A model generated the notes under the pieces. That model searched no databases and was not told the DNA's origin. It saw nothing but the letters and a program-made list of their open reading frames with translations. 64,000 nucleotides of DNA. Source: Planotetraspora phitsanulokensis. GTDB lineage: Bacteria; Actinomycetota; Actinomycetes; Streptosporangiales; Streptosporangiaceae. The translations under genes were made by a program, and so were the position numbers. Below, piece after piece: positions 41,428 to 50,112 of the stretch. The DNA is taken from the NCBI RefSeq assembly GCF_016863295.1, contig NZ_BOOP01000001.1, positions 310,001-374,000 on the forward strand, given 5' to 3'. The first letter of the stretch is position 1. Each line of letters opens with the position of its first letter.

Positions 41428-42615
41428 TTGTCCCGTCGCCTGTTCACCTCCGAGTCGGTTACCGAGGGCCACCCGGACAAGATCGCCGACCAGATCAGTG
41501 ACGCGATTCTCGACGCCATGCTCAAGGACGACCCCAAGAGCCGGGTCGCCGTCGAGACGCTGATCACCACTGGCCAGGTCCACGTCGCCGGCGAGGTGAC
41601 GACGGAGACCTACATCGACATCCCCGCCCTGATCCGCGAGAAGATCCTCGAGATCGGCTACGACGCGTCCCACAAGGGCTTCGACGGCGCCTCCTGCGGC
41701 GTCTCGGTGTCCATCGGCGCGCAGTCGCCCGACATCGCCCAGGGCGTCGACGACGCCTACGAGCACCGCGAGGGCGAGGGTCTCGACGACTTCGACCGCC
41801 AGGGCGCGGGCGACCAGGGCCTGATGTTCGGGTACGCGTGCCGCGAGACGCCCGAGCTCATGCCGCTGCCGATCACGCTGGCCCACAAGATGGCCCGCCG
41901 CCTGTCCGAGGTCCGCAAGAACGGCACCGTGCCGTACCTGCGCCCGGACGGCAAGACCCAGGTCACGATCGAGTACGACGGCGACCGCCCCGTCCGCCTG
42001 GACACCGTGGTCGTCTCCACCCAGCACGCGCCGGAGATCGACCTGCGCGAGATGCTGACCCCGGACATCCGCGAGCACGTCGTGGAGCCGGTCCTGGCCG
42101 ACCTGGACATCGAGACCGAGGGGTACCGCCTCCTGGTCAATCCGACCGGCCGTTTCGAGATCGGCGGCCCGATGGGCGACGCCGGCCTCACCGGACGCAA
42201 GATCATCATCGACACCTACGGCGGCATGGCCCGCCACGGCGGCGGCGCCTTCTCCGGCAAGGACCCGTCGAAGGTGGACCGCTCGGCCGCCTACGCCATG
42301 CGCTGGGTCGCCAAGAACGTCGTCGCGGCCGAGCTCGCCGACCGCTGCGAGGTGCAGGTGGCGTACGCCATCGGCAAGGCCAAGCCGGTGGGCCTGTTCA
42401 TCGAGACCTTCGGCACCGAGAAGGTCCCGGTCGAGACGATCCAGGACGCCGTCCTCCAGGTGTTCGACCTGCGCCCGGCCGCGATCATCCGCGCGCTCGA
42501 CCTGCTCCGCCCGATCTACGCGGAGACCGCCGCCTACGGCCACTTCGGCCGCGAGGGCGTCTCCTGGGAGTCGACCGACCGCGCGGAGGCCCTCCGCAAG
42601 GCCGCCGGCCTCTGA
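41428..42615 (+). CDS. metK: S-adenosylmethionine synthetase
   Basis: 395 residues from TTG 41428, preceded by GAGGAGC. It makes SAM from ATP and methionine. Motifs include [59 protein letters not shown] and the [20 protein letters not shown]-loop-like stretch. Length is normal. With metF in the window, both methyl-cycle supply enzymes are present. Two tandem hairpins end the transcript. Confidence 0.97.
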   Translation: MSRRLFTSESVTEGHPDKIADQISDAILDAMLKDDPKSRVAVETLITTGQVHVAGEVTTETYIDIPALIREKILEIGYDASHKGFDGASCGVSVSIGAQSPDIAQGVDDAYEHREGEGLDDFDRQGAGDQGLMFGYACRETPELMPLPITLAHKMARRLSEVRKNGTVPYLRPDGKTQVTIEYDGDRPVRLDTVVVSTQHAPEIDLREMLTPDIREHVVEPVLADLDIETEGYRLLVNPTGRFEIGGPMGDAGLTGRKIIIDTYGGMARHGGGAFSGKDPSKVDRSAAYAMRWVAKNVVAAELADRCEVQVAYAIGKAKPVGLFIETFGTEKVPVETIQDAVLQVFDLRPAAIIRALDLLRPIYAETAAYGHFGREGVSWESTDRAEALRKAAGL

Positions 42616-42657
42616 TGACCGCTACGCGGCCCGCCGGCTGACGGCGGCCCGCACCCT

Positions 42658-42729
42658 GCCGGCGCCCTTGATGGCGCCGGCATCGACGACGCCGGAAACG
42701 GCGCCCGCTCCGCTGCGGGCGCCGTTTCC
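42658..42729. terminator. two tandem hairpins: bidirectional terminator between metK and a membrane protein gene
   Basis: The first is a 9-bp perfect stem (42658-42666 with 42673-42681). The second is a 15-bp perfect stem (42694-42708 with 42715-42729) with a 6-base loop, flanked by GGAAA and TTTCC, so it has a short T-run in both directions. It lies between convergent genes. Confidence 0.88.
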
Positions 42730-42822
42730 GCGTCTCGCCGCGAAGGACCGTTCCGCAGGGAACGTCTTTGAGCGTCCTGTGGAGGACCGTTCCGCGAGGC
42801 CGGCCCCGCGCCCCTCGCCGGC

Positions 42823-43494
42823 CTACGTGAGGACGTTGATCGCCCTGGCGATCACCAGGGCCACCACGACCAGCGATGTCGCCGACTGGACCAGCATCAC
42901 CATCTTGGCCCAGCGCGACAGCGGCATCACATCCGTGGGGCTGAACGCGGTGGCGTTCGTGAACGCGAGGTAGAGGTAGTCGGTGAAGGTCGGCCGCCAG
43001 TCCGGCGGCGCCACCTCGCGCTCGCTCATCTGGGGGAAGAGGAAGTCGGGGTAGGGGCAGCGGGCCTTGGACCGGGCGACCGGGCCGCCCCGGTCGAGCT
43101 CCCAGTACCACAGCGCGAAGAGCAGGACGTTGATGATCCAGACACCCGCGCCCGTCGCGAGCAGCCGGGCGGCGTCGTGCTCGTGGCCGCCGACCAGCCG
43201 GGCGACCTCACGGACGATGATCCAGGCGTTGGCCGCGCTGATGACGCCGATCAAGGTGAGGCTGGCCGCCCGCAGGAAGCGGCTCTCCCGCGTGAAGTTC
43301 ACCGGGTTGGCGATGATGAGGCCGACGAGCAGGGCCGACTCGAGTGCGGGCATGAGCCACAGCGGGCTGACGTCGAGCATCGTCCGGAGCACCACATGGA
43401 TGGCGATCACGGCGATGACCGCGGCGGCGGCCGTCCAACGGCCCTCCGCCTCGGTCTCCCGAAGCCATACCGGCAGTCTGTTCTCGCTGTTCAT
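42823..43494 (-). CDS. multipass membrane protein of unknown function (DUF1345-like)
   Basis: 223 residues with about five hydrophobic segments: about 20-38, 43-62, 76-95, 108-128 and 198-218. The C-terminal part (TFTDYLYLAFTNATAFSPTDVMPLSRWAKMVM, written here as two overlapping halves YLYLAFTNATAFSPTD and DVMPLSRWAKMVM) resembles DUF1345 membrane proteins of actinobacteria. Function unknown. It is divergent from priA and convergent with metK. Confidence 0.7.
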   Translation of the reverse strand: MNSENRLPVWLRETEAEGRWTAAAAVIAVIAIHVVLRTMLDVSPLWLMPALESALLVGLIIANPVNFTRESRFLRAASLTLIGVISAANAWIIVREVARLVGGHEHDAARLLATGAGVWIINVLLFALWYWELDRGGPVARSKARCPYPDFLFPQMSEREVAPPDWRPTFTDYLYLAFTNATAFSPTDVMPLSRWAKMVMLVQSATSLVVVALVIARAINVLT

Positions 43495-43552
43495 GACACC
43501 GCCAGCCCGTAGCCGTGCGTCCCGCGTCGGCCTGGTCTGGTAGGACGTAGAC

Positions 43553-45634
43553 GTGACCGAGCCGACCAGCGAACCCTATCCCCAGGAGGCGCTCCTTCCT
43601 GATCCCAGGAAGGCCTCCCGGCGTACCCGGGAGAAGGGGACGAAGCAGGCCGCGGAGGAGTCGCCGGTCGCGCGCATCGTGATCGACTCCCCGCTGCCTC
43701 ATCTGGACCGGCCCTTCGACTACCTGGTGCCCGCGGAACTGGCCGCGGACGCCGTGCCGGGTTGCCGGGTGCGGGTGCGCTTCTCGGGCCAGCTGACCGA
43801 CGGCTTCCTCCTCGAACGGCTGGAGCGAAGCGACCACAAGGGCAGGCTGTCGTTCCTCGACCGCGTGATCTCGCCCGAACCGGTCCTCACGGCCGAGATC
43901 GCGGGCCTGGCCAGGGCGGTGGCCGACCGCTACGCCGGGACGATGTCCGACGTCCTGCGCCTGGCCGTGCCGCCCCGCCACGCCAGGGTGGAAGCGGAGC
44001 CGCGCGCGGAGGTCCCGGCCGGGGAGGCGGGCACAGAGGGCGCTGACGGCCACGAGCAGGCCGGTGAGCGAGCCTGGGCGGCCTATCCGGCCGGGCACTC
44101 GTTCCTGACCGCTCTCGCGGCCGGACGGGCTCCGCGCGCCGTCTGGTCGGCGCTTCCGGGAACGGACGCCGAAGGTCCGGCGTGGCCGGCGGCCGTCGCC
44201 GCGGCGGTGCGCGTCACGCTGGCGAGCGGGCGCGGAGTGGTGGTGGTCGTGCCGGACGGCAAGGACGTCGCGGTGGCCGAGAGGGCGCTCACCGGCATTC
44301 CGCACGTCGCGATCACCGCGGACCTCGGCCCGGCCGAACGCTACCGCCGCTGGCTCAAGCCGCTGCGCGGAGAGGTCGGGACCGTCGTCGGCACCCGCGC
44401 CGCCGCGTTCGCCCCGGTCCCGAGCCTGGGGCTCGTCGTCATCTGGGACGACGGCGACGACGTCCACGCCGATCGGCTGGCGCCGTACCCGCACGCCCGC
44501 GAGGTGCTGGCGCTGCGTGCGCATCGCGCGGAGGCCGCCATGCTGATCGGCGGTTACGCGCGGACGGCCGAGGCCGCCCAGCTCGTCGCGACGGGATGGG
44601 CGGCGCCGCTCACGCCGCGGCGCGAGGAGGTCAGGGCGCGGGCGCCCAGGGTCCGCCCGGCGGGGGACGACGCCGAGTTGGCCCGCGACGAGGCGGCGCG
44701 CGCGGCCCGGCTGCCGAGCCTCGCGTGGCGGACCCTCAGGCAGGGGCTGGAGAGCGGCCCGGTGCTCGTCCAGGTTCCGCGGCGGGGCTACCTTCCCGCG
44801 CTCGCCTGCGCCCAGTGCCGTGCCATGGCCAGGTGCGGTGCGATCACCAGCGGCGCGCCGGACGGGCCGGTGTGCGGGGGGCCGCTCGCGCTCCGCGGCG
44901 GCCATGCCATGCCGTACTGCCGGTGGTGCGGGCGGGTGGCGGGTGACTGGCGCTGTTCCGCCTGCGGCGGCGTCCGGGTGCGCGCCGTCGTGGTCGGCGC
45001 CCGCCGGACCGCCGAGGAGCTCGGCCGGGCGTTCCCCTCGGTCACGGTCAGGACCTCGGGCCGCGACGGCGTCCTCGCCACGGTCGGCGCGGCTCCCGCG
45101 CTGGTCGTCGCCACGCCGGGGGCCGAGCCGATGCCCGCAGACGGGTACGCGGCCGCCGTGCTCCTGGACGGGTGGGCCCTGCTCGGCCGGCCCGACCTGC
45201 GCGCGGGGGAGGAGGCGCTGCGGCGGTGGATGAACGCCGCGGCGCTGACGCGACCGGGAGCCGAGGTGGTCGTGCTCGCCGATTCGACGGTGCCGGCCGT
45301 ACAGGCGCTGCTGCGGTGGGATCCGGTCACCTTCTCCGAGCGGGAACTGGCCGACCGGACCGAGCTGGGGTTCCCGCCCGCGGTGCGGATGGCCACGCTG
45401 ACCGGCCCCGCCGCGGCCGTCAGGGAGATGCTGGCCGACACCGAGCTGCCCGGCGGCGCGCAGATCCTGGGGCCGGTGCCGGTCGACGGCGGGCTGGAGC
45501 GGGCCATGATCAGGATTTCGCGCGATCGGGGATCGAAGCTGGCCAGAGCGCTCAAGGGAGCGGGCGGCGTTCGGTCCGCGCGCAAAGCGGCGGACGTGGT
45601 CCGTGTGAACATCGATCCACTGGACCTGATCTGA
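43553..45634 (+). CDS. priA: primosomal protein N' (PriA), actinobacterial helicase-degenerate form
   Basis: 693 residues. The N-terminal 3'BD (VARIVIDSPLPHLDRPFDYLVP) and winged-helix regions, and the eight-cysteine zinc region (CAQCRAMARC, CGGPL, YCRWCGRV, WRCSACGG), match PriA, which reloads the replisome at stalled forks. The ATPase elements are eroded: the Walker A position reads VVVVPDGKDV, without GxGKT/S, and the DEAH box reads VIWDDGDD. This is known for actinobacterial 'probable primosomal protein N'', which is thought to act without helicase activity. Start codon GTG 43553. Confidence 0.93.
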   Translation: MTEPTSEPYPQEALLPDPRKASRRTREKGTKQAAEESPVARIVIDSPLPHLDRPFDYLVPAELAADAVPGCRVRVRFSGQLTDGFLLERLERSDHKGRLSFLDRVISPEPVLTAEIAGLARAVADRYAGTMSDVLRLAVPPRHARVEAEPRAEVPAGEAGTEGADGHEQAGERAWAAYPAGHSFLTALAAGRAPRAVWSALPGTDAEGPAWPAAVAAAVRVTLASGRGVVVVVPDGKDVAVAERALTGIPHVAITADLGPAERYRRWLKPLRGEVGTVVGTRAAAFAPVPSLGLVVIWDDGDDVHADRLAPYPHAREVLALRAHRAEAAMLIGGYARTAEAAQLVATGWAAPLTPRREEVRARAPRVRPAGDDAELARDEAARAARLPSLAWRTLRQGLESGPVLVQVPRRGYLPALACAQCRAMARCGAITSGAPDGPVCGGPLALRGGHAMPYCRWCGRVAGDWRCSACGGVRVRAVVVGARRTAEELGRAFPSVTVRTSGRDGVLATVGAAPALVVATPGAEPMPADGYAAAVLLDGWALLGRPDLRAGEEALRRWMNAAALTRPGAEVVVLADSTVPAVQALLRWDPVTFSERELADRTELGFPPAVRMATLTGPAAAVREMLADTELPGGAQILGPVPVDGGLERAMIRISRDRGSKLARALKGAGGVRSARKAADVVRVNIDPLDLI

Positions 45635-45674
45635 CCGATTCGCGATGCTGTCAGTAACCCGTTAGCGTCTCCCT

Positions 45675-47348
45675 GTGTCGATCGAATGGGTGAACCTGGC
45701 CATCGAAGGCCTTCGCGCGTGGGGGCACGAGAAGGGCGTCGAGGTCGACGTCGACGAGGTGCGGTTGCTGTGCGACTACGCCAGCGACTACCTGGAGGTC
45801 AACGAACTCGGCGACTTCCGTGCGGGCACGTTCGAGGAGCTCCTGCTGGAGATCTATCCCCGTAAGGTCATCGCCCCGCCGGAGAGCGCGCCCGAGACCG
45901 TGGCGGCGGCGCGGACGCTGGTCGAGTTCCTGCTGGACACCGGTGAGATCGGCATCAAGTCGGCCGCCCGGATGCGCACCACGATCGACGCGATCGAGCC
46001 GGAGATGCCCCGCGCGCTGGCCGACACCACCAAGTTCGGCATGGCCAAGAGCATCTTCAGCGCGATAGGGGCGGACTCCCTCGACCTGGCGGACGGCGGC
46101 ACGGACCCGGGGCGGGACGCGCTCGACGAGACCGCGGGAGAGGGGTTCGACCGTCCGGGCTACGCGCCGCTGCCGCCGGTGCGGCTGGCATCCCCGCAGG
46201 AGGTCGCGAGAGCTGTACGGGAGGTGCCGCTGCTCCACGACGCCCACCGCGTCGCGGCCTGGATGGCCGGCGAGGGGCGGACCGCGACCGTGCGCAGGAC
46301 GCTGCGGGTCAAGGACGCGCGGCAGCTGACCGAGGCCGGCGTCGGCCGACCGGCCCTCGCCTGGCGGCTCGCGCTCGACCTGGGGCTGGCCCGGCTGGAG
46401 GGGACCGCCGTCGTCGCCCGGGAAGGGCTCGCGCCGCTCGCCTCGCTGCCCGACGACGACGTCCTCACCCTGTGGGCCGGGACGGTGGACTTCCTCGTCG
46501 AGGCCCCGACCGGCGTCACCGGCGTGGAGATCGTCGACGAGGAGATCTACTCCATCCACGACCTGCTCTACCGGCTGCAGGCGCCGGTTCCCATGGAGGC
46601 GATCCGCGACTACCTCGAGGAGGTCGCCGACGACCGTCCGATCGATCAGTTGGAGAGGGCCTTCCACGACCTCGCACACGCGGGAACGGTCCAGTACGAC
46701 GGTGACGGCCTCACCCTGACCGCCCACGGCCTGTGGGGGCTTCGCGCGCGATACGAGGCGATGGGCGTGTCCGCGCCCATCGCGGCTGACCTGGCCGAGG
46801 GGGACGCGAGCGGCCTGATCGCCGGGCTGATCACCGACGGGCTCCCGACGGAGGTGGCCGAGCGGGACATCGTCGCGTGGTTGTCGAGGCGCACTCCTGA
46901 GGCGGCGGCGGCCGAGCTGCTCGGGGCGGTCGCGGGCGCGCCCGCCGAGGTCCGCGGCATCGCCGTCACGATCGTCGACAGGCTGGGGGAGGAGGCCGCA
47001 GGCGTGGTGCGAGCCCAGCTTGAGGACGCCGAGTTGCGGCCGCACGCGATCCACTGGTTGTCCGCCCGTGGGCTCGACGCCCCGGCGCTGACCCAGGACG
47101 AGGTGTTGTGGCTCAGCGTCGACATGCTCGCGCTCGCCCTCCCCGCGGCCGAGGCCGATCCTGAGGGCTTCGCGGAGAACATCGCGCTGTCAGGCCCTCC
47201 CGCCCATCTGATCGACGACATGTGGGAGGTGGACCACCCCGACGTCGTCGAGGTTCTCGAGCTTCTCGGCAACTCGCTTCCTGACAAGACGGCAGCGAAG
47301 GCTGCCCGAAAGGCGGCGTTCAAGGCACGTTCGCGGGGCATCCGGTAA
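45675..47348 (+). CDS. uncharacterised actinobacterial protein, long paralogue of a tandem pair
   Basis: 557 residues from GTG 45675. I recognise no named function. Residues about 1-135 form a helical domain with the motif ELLLEIYPRKV. A low-complexity linker (136-165) leads to a region shared with the next gene: PPVRLASPQEVARAVREVPLLHDAHRVAAW, then a central part of winged-helix-like appearance (VPMEAIRDYLEEV…LTLTAHGLWGLRARYEAMG), then HEAT-like helices and a basic C-terminal tail (KAARKAAFKARSRG). No catalytic motif or membrane segment is seen. The paralogue follows after 23 bases; the block lies between priA and def. Confidence 0.8.
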   Translation: MSIEWVNLAIEGLRAWGHEKGVEVDVDEVRLLCDYASDYLEVNELGDFRAGTFEELLLEIYPRKVIAPPESAPETVAAARTLVEFLLDTGEIGIKSAARMRTTIDAIEPEMPRALADTTKFGMAKSIFSAIGADSLDLADGGTDPGRDALDETAGEGFDRPGYAPLPPVRLASPQEVARAVREVPLLHDAHRVAAWMAGEGRTATVRRTLRVKDARQLTEAGVGRPALAWRLALDLGLARLEGTAVVAREGLAPLASLPDDDVLTLWAGTVDFLVEAPTGVTGVEIVDEEIYSIHDLLYRLQAPVPMEAIRDYLEEVADDRPIDQLERAFHDLAHAGTVQYDGDGLTLTAHGLWGLRARYEAMGVSAPIAADLAEGDASGLIAGLITDGLPTEVAERDIVAWLSRRTPEAAAAELLGAVAGAPAEVRGIAVTIVDRLGEEAAGVVRAQLEDAELRPHAIHWLSARGLDAPALTQDEVLWLSVDMLALALPAAEADPEGFAENIALSGPPAHLIDDMWEVDHPDVVEVLELLGNSLPDKTAAKAARKAAFKARSRGIR

Positions 47349-47371
47349 CGCGTGTGGAGTAAGTTGCTGGA

Positions 47372-48586
47372 ATGGCCGACAGCGACGTGCTCACCTTTCC
47401 GCCGGTCGAGCTCGCCCCCGATGCGGAGCTGACCCACGCGGTGCAGGCGATCCCCCTGGTGCGGGATGCCGAACGCCTGGCCGCTTGGACGGGGGTCCGG
47501 GAGGTCACGGAAGAGGGTTTGCCGACCACCGAAGACGCGCGCGCCGCCGTCGCCGAGCTGGGTCTGGCCGCCAAGCGGCTCCACCTGCTGTGGGTCGTCG
47601 CGGTGAACGGCCGCCTCATCGAGATCACCCGCGCGGGAGCGCGTCCCGGCCCCGGTGTCGCCGACCCCATGGAGTTCTGGGACGGCGTGGTGATGGACGT
47701 GCTCGACCGCACGGACGAGGGCCTCACCGGGTCGAGCGTCGTCGACGAGCATCTCACCGAGATCCTGGCGACGATCTACTCGGTCCGTGACGGCATGCCG
47801 GTCGCGGCGCTGGCCACCGGCATCCTCCAGGCGCACGAGGTCGGCTGCGAGGCGCGCCAGACGGAGCTCAAGCGGCTGCGGATGACGTTGCCCGGGGAGC
47901 TGGCCGAGGCGATGCGGCTGCTGGAGTACTGCGGGCTGATCGAGGTGACCGGCGATCTCGTCAGGCTCACTCAGCCCGGCGTGTGGGCCGTGCGCCGCGA
48001 CCTGCTCAGGGAGGGCCATGACGCGCCGTCGCTGCACGAGGTCGCCGGGTTCGCGGCGCTGACCGCCGCGGAGCTGGTCGACTCGATGTTGCAGGGCAAG
48101 GCGTCCGCGAGCGCCGCCACGCTCTGGCTGGAGCAGCGGATGCCGGAGGACGCCGCGCGCGAGCTGATCAAGATCGCGGCCTCGGGGAACGCCGCCCAGC
48201 GGGGCACGGCGGGGACCATCCTGGAGGAGCTGGGCCCGGAGGCGGAGCCCGCCGTCCGCGAGGCGCTCGGCGAGCCCATGATGTCGCGCTACGCCGCGGC
48301 CTGGCTCGGCGTGCGGGACCTCGACGCGCCGGCGCTGGGGGAGGGGGACGGCGCCTGGGTGGCCGTGGACACCCTCGCCGCCCTGCTCTACATCACCGCT
48401 CCGGTCGACTCGATGACGCAGTACGACATCCTCGGTGAGGACCTGCTGTCGCTGATGCCCGCGATGGGACGCAGCGGCCATCCCGACGCGCTCGCCGTCC
48501 TGGAGATGCTCAGCGCGCACCATCCCGACCCCGTGATCGCCAAGGTGGCGAGGAAGACGGCGATGAAGGCCCGTTCGCGCCCGTAA
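47372..48586 (+). CDS. uncharacterised actinobacterial protein, short paralogue of a tandem pair
   Basis: 404 residues from ATG 47372. It matches the upstream protein from that protein's residue 166 or so onward: FPPVELAPDAELTHAVQAIPLVRDAERLAAW at the start and HPDALAVLEMLSAHH…AKVARKTAMKARSR at the end, equivalent to HPDVVEVLELLGNS…AKAARKAAFKARSR. The N-terminal helical domain is absent. The mid-region keeps the winged-helix-like segment (LPGELAEAMRLLEYCGLIEVTGDLVRLTQPGVWAVRR). Together the genes look like a duplicated fold with one partner gaining or losing a domain. Function unknown. Confidence 0.8.
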   Translation: MADSDVLTFPPVELAPDAELTHAVQAIPLVRDAERLAAWTGVREVTEEGLPTTEDARAAVAELGLAAKRLHLLWVVAVNGRLIEITRAGARPGPGVADPMEFWDGVVMDVLDRTDEGLTGSSVVDEHLTEILATIYSVRDGMPVAALATGILQAHEVGCEARQTELKRLRMTLPGELAEAMRLLEYCGLIEVTGDLVRLTQPGVWAVRRDLLREGHDAPSLHEVAGFAALTAAELVDSMLQGKASASAATLWLEQRMPEDAARELIKIAASGNAAQRGTAGTILEELGPEAEPAVREALGEPMMSRYAAAWLGVRDLDAPALGEGDGAWVAVDTLAALLYITAPVDSMTQYDILGEDLLSLMPAMGRSGHPDALAVLEMLSAHHPDPVIAKVARKTAMKARSRP

Positions 48587-48629
48587 ACTGTGGTGATCCC
48601 GCAGAACACGACGTGAATGGAGCCCACCG

Positions 48630-49178
48630 TTGGCCATCCAGCCGATCCGCCTGTTCGGCGACCCGGTGCTGCGCACTCCGGCGGAGCCGGTGGTCGACTT
48701 CGACAAGGAGCTGCGCAAGCTCGTCAAGGACCTCACCGACACGATGATGGACGCGCCCGGAGCAGGTCTCGCCGCGCCGCAGATCGGTGTGGGCCTGCGG
48801 GTGTTCACCTACTACGTCGACGAGCAGCTGGGGCACCTGATCAACCCCGACCTCGACCTGTCCGACGAGCTCGACGAGGAGGGCGAGGAGGGGTGCCTGT
48901 CGTTCCCCGGCCTGGCCTTCCCGACGCCGCGCGCCATCCGGGCCGTCGCCAAGGGCTTCGACATGCACGGTGAGCCGATCACCCTCGAGGGCACCGACCT
49001 CATGGCGCGGTGCTTCCAGCACGAGACCGACCACCTGGACGGCGTGCTGTTCATCGACCGGATGGATGCCAAGCAGCGCAAGCTGGCGATGAAGGCCGTG
49101 CGCGAGGCCGAGTGGAGCGGCCTGTCCGCGCCGGCCGTGAAGCTGTCTCCGCACGCCACCCACGGGAGGGCCCTGTAG
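48630..49178 (+). CDS. def: peptide deformylase
   Basis: 182 residues from TTG 48630. It removes the formyl group from nascent proteins. All three metal-site motifs are intact: [16 protein letters not shown] and QHETDHLDG. The N-terminus [20 protein letters not shown] is typical of actinobacterial type I enzymes. The TAG stop shares a base with the fmt GTG start, so the deformylase and the formyltransferase are translationally coupled. Confidence 0.97.
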   Translation: MAIQPIRLFGDPVLRTPAEPVVDFDKELRKLVKDLTDTMMDAPGAGLAAPQIGVGLRVFTYYVDEQLGHLINPDLDLSDELDEEGEEGCLSFPGLAFPTPRAIRAVAKGFDMHGEPITLEGTDLMARCFQHETDHLDGVLFIDRMDAKQRKLAMKAVREAEWSGLSAPAVKLSPHATHGRAL

Positions 49179-50107
49179 TGCGCCTGGTCTTCGCCGGCAC
49201 ACCGGACACCGCGCTCGCCTCGCTCCGCGCCCTGCTGGACTCGCCCCGCCACGAGGTGGTGGCGGTCGTGACCCGTCCGGACGCGCAGTCGGGGCGGGGA
49301 CGGCAACTCCACCCCAGCCCGGTGGCCCAGCTCGCCGAAGAGTCGGGCATCGAGGTGCTCAAGCCGGCGAAGGCCGGAGATCCGGCCTTCCTCGAACGCC
49401 TGCGTGAGATCGGCCCAGATTGTTGTCCTGTCGTCGCCTATGGAGCGCTGCTCCCGCAGACCGCACTGGACATCCCTACCCATGGGTGGATAAATCTTCA
49501 TTTCTCGCTGCTGCCGGCGTGGCGGGGCGCGGCCCCGGTCCAGCACGCCGTCCTGCACGGCGACGAGATCACGGGGGCGTCGACGTTCCGGATCGTGAAG
49601 GAGCTCGACGCCGGGCCCGTCTTCGGCGTGGTGACCGAGGAGATCCGGCCGGACGACACCAGCGGCGACCTGCTCGCGCGGCTCGCGGAGTCGGGCGCCG
49701 GGCTGCTCGTGGCGACGCTCGACGGCGTCGAGGACGGCGTCCTCGATGCGCGGCCGCAGCCCGCCGACGGCGTGAGCGTCGCGCCCAAGATCGATGTGGA
49801 GGACGGACGGGTGGACTGGTCGGCTCCGGCCATGCGGGTGGACCGGCTCGTGCGCGCCTGCACACCCGCCCCCGGCGCGTGGACGGAGTTCCGGGGCCAG
49901 CGCGTCAAGCTCGGTCCCGTACGGCTCGCGCCCGAGGCGGACAAGCTCGAGCCCGGGGAGGTCGCCGCGACCAAGAAGGCCGTGCTCGTCGGAACGGGCA
50001 GCCACCCGGTCGAACTGGGCGAGGTGCAGCCCCAGGGCAAGCGCGTCATGACGTCGGCCGAGTGGGCGCGCGGGGTCCGCGTCACCGGCCAGGACCGGCT
50101 GGGCTGA
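49178..50107 (+). CDS. fmt: methionyl-tRNA formyltransferase
   Basis: 309 residues from GTG 49178. It formylates initiator Met-tRNA with 10-formyl-THF. The N-terminal catalytic domain has [14 protein letters not shown] and [18 protein letters not shown], with the catalytic Asn-His-Ser arrangement; the OB-fold-like C-terminal domain begins near 205. The expected TGASTF motif follows. It is coupled to def, and rsmB follows after 5 bases. Confidence 0.97.
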   Translation: MRLVFAGTPDTALASLRALLDSPRHEVVAVVTRPDAQSGRGRQLHPSPVAQLAEESGIEVLKPAKAGDPAFLERLREIGPDCCPVVAYGALLPQTALDIPTHGWINLHFSLLPAWRGAAPVQHAVLHGDEITGASTFRIVKELDAGPVFGVVTEEIRPDDTSGDLLARLAESGAGLLVATLDGVEDGVLDARPQPADGVSVAPKIDVEDGRVDWSAPAMRVDRLVRACTPAPGAWTEFRGQRVKLGPVRLAPEADKLEPGEVAATKKAVLVGTGSHPVELGEVQPQGKRVMTSAEWARGVRVTGQDRLG

Positions 50108-50112
50108 CGCCG

